Of a DNA stretch of 35,336 nt, positions 31,909 through 35,336 are shown piece by piece. The position numbers and the translations under genes are program-made. The DNA comes from a virus. The notes beneath the pieces were generated by a model. The model was not told the DNA's origin and ran no database searches. It worked only from the letters and a program-made list of their open reading frames with translations. The stretch is from positions 1-35,336 of the IMG/VR virus record IMGVR_UViG_3300040770_000255, one strand, 5' to 3'. Within the stretch, counting starts at the first letter, position 1. Each line of letters opens with the position of its first letter.

Positions 31909-32064
31909 AACGACGAAGTTTTTGAAGTTAGGAAAATGAGCGCTTTAATTCGGTTCTACTTTAAAGAAGACCCGAACGCGTTGACTGACTTGGAATTTGC
32001 AAAGCGCTGGAACGACTTAAAATTTGCGTTGCATTTTGAAAGTAAACGAAAATCAATTTTTTAA
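31876..32064 (+). CDS. Frameshift extension of the tail assembly chaperone (T-type)
   Basis: In the -1 frame the sequence is open for 62 codons (AISQHAIIDPDNDEVFEVRK, then MSALIRFYFKEDPNALTDLE, ending FALHFESKRKSIF) and stops four bases before the tape-measure ATG. Joined to 182 residues of the short form it makes a 244-residue GT-like protein. The codon usage matches real genes here. There is no good independent start at its head, though one internal ATG exists; frameshifting is the better explanation. Confidence 0.82.
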   Translation, partial: AISQHAIIDPDNDEVFEVRKMSALIRFYFKEDPNALTDLEFAKRWNDLKFALHFESKRKSIF

Positions 32065-32067
32065 ATT

Positions 32068-33684
32068 ATGAGTAACAATACCGAAGTTTACACAATACGA
32101 CTAAACGACGTCAATTTTTTGGCTGGAATGAGACGCGCACAAGACGAAGCCGAAAACACTTCGCGACGCGTCGGCGGAATTGGTTCGGCTATGAAGTTAG
32201 TCGGCGGAATTATGGCCGGCGTTTCTGTCGGGGCGTTGGGCGTTTCTGTTGTTGAGACCTTGGCAAAATTCGAAAAATTTGAAGCCGTTTTAACGAATAC
32301 TTTTGGCGACAGTTCGACAGCAAAAAAAGCGCTGTCGGATATAACCAAATTTGCAAAGGAAACGCCTTTTGAGGTCGACGAATTAACGGGCGCTTATGTT
32401 AAACTAGCGAACCGCGGCGTCGCGCCAACCATGGAACAAATGGCTAAAATGGGCGACGTAGCAAGTTCAACAGGAAAAGGCTTCGACCAATTAGCTGAAG
32501 CGGTTCTAGACGCTTCGACCGGCGAATTTGAACGTTTGAAGGAATTCGGTATTACAGCCAAAAAACACGGCGATCAAGTTCGTTTTTCCTTTAAAGGAAT
32601 TTCAACCGAAGTTGGTTTTTCAGATAAAGCGATTACGGAATACATTCAAGGCCTTGGCGACATGAACGGCGTTCTTGGTGCGTCCGACGCTATAATGAAA
32701 ACGACAGGCGGCGGAATTTCAAACATGAAAGACACTATTACGGCTTTATACTTGAATATTGGCGAAAATTTAAAGCCAGCGATTACAGCCGTAATTTCAG
32801 GACTAACTTCAGCTATTACGGCTATTAGTTCTTTTGTTTCTTTTCTTGGTTCCGGTTCAACGGGCGCGAAGGCTTTCGGCGTTGTTATGGGCGTTATCGG
32901 CGGCGCTTTGCTAACTTACGGAATTATTACGACAGGATTAGCAATAAAAACGGGCGTTTTAACCGTCGCGCAATTGCTTTTAAATACTGCTATGACTGCG
33001 AACCCTATTGGAATAGTAATTGTCGCTGTCGGGGCGTTAATAGGGGCGCTTGTCATGGCTTATAATACTTTTGACACGTTTCGCGCTGTCGTTAACGGTG
33101 CGTGGTCCGTATTAAAAACAATAGGTTCAAATATCGCTTCAACTTTTACCAATATACCTGATTTAATAATTAAGGCTTTTATGCAAGTTCCGGCGGCGAT
33201 TATGTCGGCCTTTTCAGGCGTTGGAAAATTATTTTCAGCGATTTTTTCCGGTGATTTTAAGGCGGTTCCGGCTATTATGGCCAATCTTGGAAAAGACATT
33301 TTAAAGACGAACCCGCTGACCGGCTTCGGCGTGAATGTAGCTGAAAGTTTAACCAAGGGCGCCGGCGAAGCTTATGGTAAAGCTTACGACGAAACGATGG
33401 CGAAAGCGGAAAAAGACAAAGCAAGTTTAAAGACAGGCAAAAGCAAGGCCGCCGGCGCGAAATTAAACGTTCCTGTTGTCGGTAAAGCTGGAAAAGGCTT
33501 GGACGCTGGGATTTCAGAAGTTCGTTCTTCAGCGCCGAAAAATTTTTATATTTCTATTGGAAATTTAGTAAAAGACTTAAATATTAATACTACAAATTTA
33601 ACTGAAGGTTCGGCGAAACTAAAAGAGGAAATTACAAAGCTTTTATTAACAGCTGTAAACGACATGCAGATAATTTCAGGATAA
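32068..33684 (+). CDS. Tape-measure protein
   Basis: 538 residues. The N-terminal domain is typical of tape measures: VYTIRLNDVNFLAGMRRAQD, then TFGDSSTAKKALSDITKFAK, ETPFEVDELTGAYVKLANRG and AVLDASTGEFERLKEFGIT. The middle holds hydrophobic helices (about 225-345), and a shorter tail follows. At about 1.5 angstrom per residue, the common rule, this predicts a tail near 80 nm. It overlaps no gene and follows the frameshift product by three bases. Confidence 0.88.
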   Translation: MSNNTEVYTIRLNDVNFLAGMRRAQDEAENTSRRVGGIGSAMKLVGGIMAGVSVGALGVSVVETLAKFEKFEAVLTNTFGDSSTAKKALSDITKFAKETPFEVDELTGAYVKLANRGVAPTMEQMAKMGDVASSTGKGFDQLAEAVLDASTGEFERLKEFGITAKKHGDQVRFSFKGISTEVGFSDKAITEYIQGLGDMNGVLGASDAIMKTTGGGISNMKDTITALYLNIGENLKPAITAVISGLTSAITAISSFVSFLGSGSTGAKAFGVVMGVIGGALLTYGIITTGLAIKTGVLTVAQLLLNTAMTANPIGIVIVAVGALIGALVMAYNTFDTFRAVVNGAWSVLKTIGSNIASTFTNIPDLIIKAFMQVPAAIMSAFSGVGKLFSAIFSGDFKAVPAIMANLGKDILKTNPLTGFGVNVAESLTKGAGEAYGKAYDETMAKAEKDKASLKTGKSKAAGAKLNVPVVGKAGKGLDAGISEVRSSAPKNFYISIGNLVKDLNINTTNLTEGSAKLKEEITKLLLTAVNDMQIISG

Positions 33685-33686
33685 AA

Positions 33687-34319
33687 ATGAAAACGAATAT
33701 AATAAGAATTGATAACCCTATTAAATATTTTTCATTTAATAGTCTTATAATTGGCGCTAAAGGTCGCGCGTCTTCAGAATTGAAGTCATCCGTTTATCGC
33801 GAAAATTTAATTTCCGAAGAAGAAGACTTTGACAAGCGTTCGTTATTCGGTACGCCTGTTTATTCAAATTTAGAAATTCCGGCCGGCCAATATACGGACC
33901 TTAACGGAAATGTTATAAATTACGAAGGCGTCCGAATTGACACAATACTTTTCGACATATCACAGGAACGCAATATTATAAGAACCGCCGTGGCTGGAAA
34001 AAATGGAACTATTAAGCAATTTATTGCGGACGGCGACTATATTATAAATTGTTCGGGAATTATTACAGGCGAAAGCTTTGAAACGAATTCGGGTTTTGGA
34101 GTTGAGTCGGTAGTTGGAGTTCCTGAAGCTGAACTTCGAAAACTAAAAGCTATTTGTTCAGTTCCTAAAGAAATTGAAGTTATTTCTGAATTTTTGGACT
34201 TTTTCGACATTACGACCGTCGTTATTACGTCGCCAACTTTTTCGGAAAAAGAAGGTTCTAGGAATGAAATATTTTTTGCATGTTCCATGATTTCAGACGA
34301 ACCTATTGAACTAAAATAA
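33687..34319 (+). CDS. Tail protein, DUF6046-like
   Basis: 210 residues. Features include KSSVYRENLISEEEDFDKRS, LFGTPVYSNLEIPAGQYTDL, YEGVRIDTILFDISQERNII and a later strand-rich segment, matching tail proteins described as DUF6046 in Bacteroidetes phages. It lies between tape measure and gpD-like hub, where a hub or distal tail protein is expected. The family name is given from memory and should be treated as likely, not proven. Confidence 0.65.
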   Translation: MKTNIIRIDNPIKYFSFNSLIIGAKGRASSELKSSVYRENLISEEEDFDKRSLFGTPVYSNLEIPAGQYTDLNGNVINYEGVRIDTILFDISQERNIIRTAVAGKNGTIKQFIADGDYIINCSGIITGESFETNSGFGVESVVGVPEAELRKLKAICSVPKEIEVISEFLDFFDITTVVITSPTFSEKEGSRNEIFFACSMISDEPIELK

Positions 34320-34325
34320 GCCGAC

Positions 34326-35324
34326 ATGTTAAGACCTTGGATAAAAATTAAAATAGGAAACGAAGCGCTATCTTATGTGACGACCGGCGAAGTTTCTTCA
34401 ACTTGGAAAAAGTTCACCGATACGGCCGTTTTAACGATTCCTAAAAAAGTCGTTAAAGACGGTAAAACTATTTATATAGGAAACGAAAACGTATTTAAAA
34501 AAGGCGACTTTGTGACTATTTCAGTCGGTTATTTTCCAAAAATTGAACAAATTTTTGAGGGGTATTTAACTAAAATAACGCCAGCCGAAAACGTGACGCT
34601 TGAATTCGAAGACCCTTCTTGGATTTTAAAACAAACTAATTTAACAGTATCTTTTAAAAAAATAACACTCGAGGAACTGTTAGTAAAATGCATTGAAGAA
34701 GCGATTTCGAAGGCTTCGCCAGATATAAAAAAAGCGCTAAAATTAATCAAAATAGAAGCAATTAAAGCCGAATTTTTCGCCTTCAGGTTAACAAATGTTA
34801 ATATAGTTCAAGTCCTTGACGAACTAAAAAAGACCTATTCGCTGACCTCTTTTTTTAGGAATCAAACGCTTTTTGTTGGACTTGCTTATAATACAGGCGG
34901 AAAAAAGCACAAGTTCGAATTCGAAGAAAATATTATTTCGAACGACTTGGAATATAAAAAAGAAACTGACGTTCGAATGAAAGTTAAAGTTATTTCAATG
35001 CTGGAAAATAACAAAAAAATAGAAATTGAAGTAGGCGACAGCGACGGCGAACAAAGGACTATATTTGCTTATAACGTGACAGACTTAAAAGAGTTAAAAA
35101 GAATAGGCGAACGCGAAAAAGAGCGTCTAAAATACGAAGGTTATTTTGGAAGCTTTGACACGTTTATTCATTCGCTCGTTTCACACGGCGACGAAATCGA
35201 AATTGTAAATAAAAGACAGCCGGAACAAAACGGCCTTTATTACGCTGAAGAAGTGAAACCAAGGTTCGGAATTGACGGATTTTTTCAAACGATAACGCTT
35301 GGCGTAAAAATAAGCGCGAAATAA
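34326..35324 (+). CDS. Baseplate hub protein, gpD-like late control protein
   Basis: 332 residues. It begins RPWIKIKIGNEALSYVTTGE and continues with FKKGDFVTISVGYFPKIEQI, FEGYLTKITPAENVTLEFED, then a phage late-control-like body and a C-terminal GDEIEIVNKRQPEQNGLYYA, as in gpD/gp27-type hubs. It forms the trimeric ring that mounts the spike. Its final bases lie in the terminal repeat, and on the closed circle the next gene (spike) starts at the TAATG overlap. It ends the operon begun at 29694. Confidence 0.85.
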   Translation: MLRPWIKIKIGNEALSYVTTGEVSSTWKKFTDTAVLTIPKKVVKDGKTIYIGNENVFKKGDFVTISVGYFPKIEQIFEGYLTKITPAENVTLEFEDPSWILKQTNLTVSFKKITLEELLVKCIEEAISKASPDIKKALKLIKIEAIKAEFFAFRLTNVNIVQVLDELKKTYSLTSFFRNQTLFVGLAYNTGGKKHKFEFEENIISNDLEYKKETDVRMKVKVISMLENNKKIEIEVGDSDGEQRTIFAYNVTDLKELKRIGEREKERLKYEGYFGSFDTFIHSLVSHGDEIEIVNKRQPEQNGLYYAEEVKPRFGIDGFFQTITLGVKISAK

Positions 35325-35336
35325 TGGAACTAAAAG
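35283..35336. repeat. Terminal direct repeat, right copy (circular junction)
   Basis: An exact copy of bases 1-54. It contains the last 14 codons of the hub gene and the start of the spike gene. See the left copy for the interpretation as a closed or circularly permuted genome. Confidence 0.95.

Noticed and set aside
31940-32064. An independent gene starting at the internal ATG of the -1 frame after the tail chaperone.
   Set aside because: The open frame continues upstream of that ATG back to the slippery site, and the heptamer plus hairpin explain it as a fusion product.
1-35336. tRNA genes, CRISPR arrays, insertion sequences.
   Set aside because: No cloverleaf-like stretch, no spaced direct repeats with unique spacers, and no transposase frame was seen; the only periodic array is the 9-base iteron cluster, which is too short-spaced for CRISPR.

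Overview
The window is one complete tailed-phage genome, written linearly. The first 54 bases recur exactly as the last 54, so it closes into a circle of about 35,282 bp, and the baseplate gene at base 42 simply continues the operon that ends at base 35324. The likely host is a Bacteroidetes bacterium, perhaps a flavobacterium. Starts lack clear Shine-Dalgarno sites and sit in A-rich leaders. Several intergenic regions carry the TAnnTTTG promoter box of that phylum. Many protein families (DUF6046-like tail protein, gpJ-like baseplate protein, VirE-type primase and helicase) are of the kind seen in Bacteroidetes phages. Genes are packed tightly, with 1-20 base overlaps and several TTG or GTG starts.

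Layout: bases 1-6677 hold the baseplate hub and wedge, tail fibre, its probable chaperone and a collar-like tip protein. Bases 6680-8266 are lysis: holin candidate, zinc amidase and two membrane or envelope proteins in overlapping frames. A leftward operon (11101 down to 8263) encodes small proteins, an SSB-like protein and a RecF/SMC-like ATPase. A divergent promoter pair near 11130-11193 also starts the rightward replication block (11223-18020): SF2 helicase, DEDD exonuclease, an HNH-like protein, a VirE-N-type primase and a VirE-type helicase. Directly after the helicase lies a cluster of twelve GGAACA/TGTTCC repeats around an AT-rich core, the best candidate for the replication origin. Then come a VRR-NUC nuclease, small and large terminase, and a Mu-like head block: gp36-like adaptor, DUF935 portal, MuF protein with a C-terminal HExxH metallopeptidase, gpG-like protein and a tail-completion candidate. 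A two-gene leftward cassette interrupts this block at 26565-27241. Rightward genes resume with the ClpP-like prohead protease/scaffold, major capsid protein, sheath, tube, tail assembly chaperone with a programmed -1 frameshift, tape measure and hub.

The genome therefore describes a contractile-tailed virus (sheath, tube, gpV/gpW/gpJ-like baseplate) with a Mu-like head. I found no Mu-type transposase, integrase, excisionase or recognisable repressor; replication seems to rest on the split primase-helicase plus iterons. The most interesting points are the iteron array, the textbook A-AAA-AAG frameshift site, the MuF-peptidase with an acidic partner gene, a promoter module shared by two early operons, and a CG-poor segment suggesting recent exchange of the tail-fibre tip.
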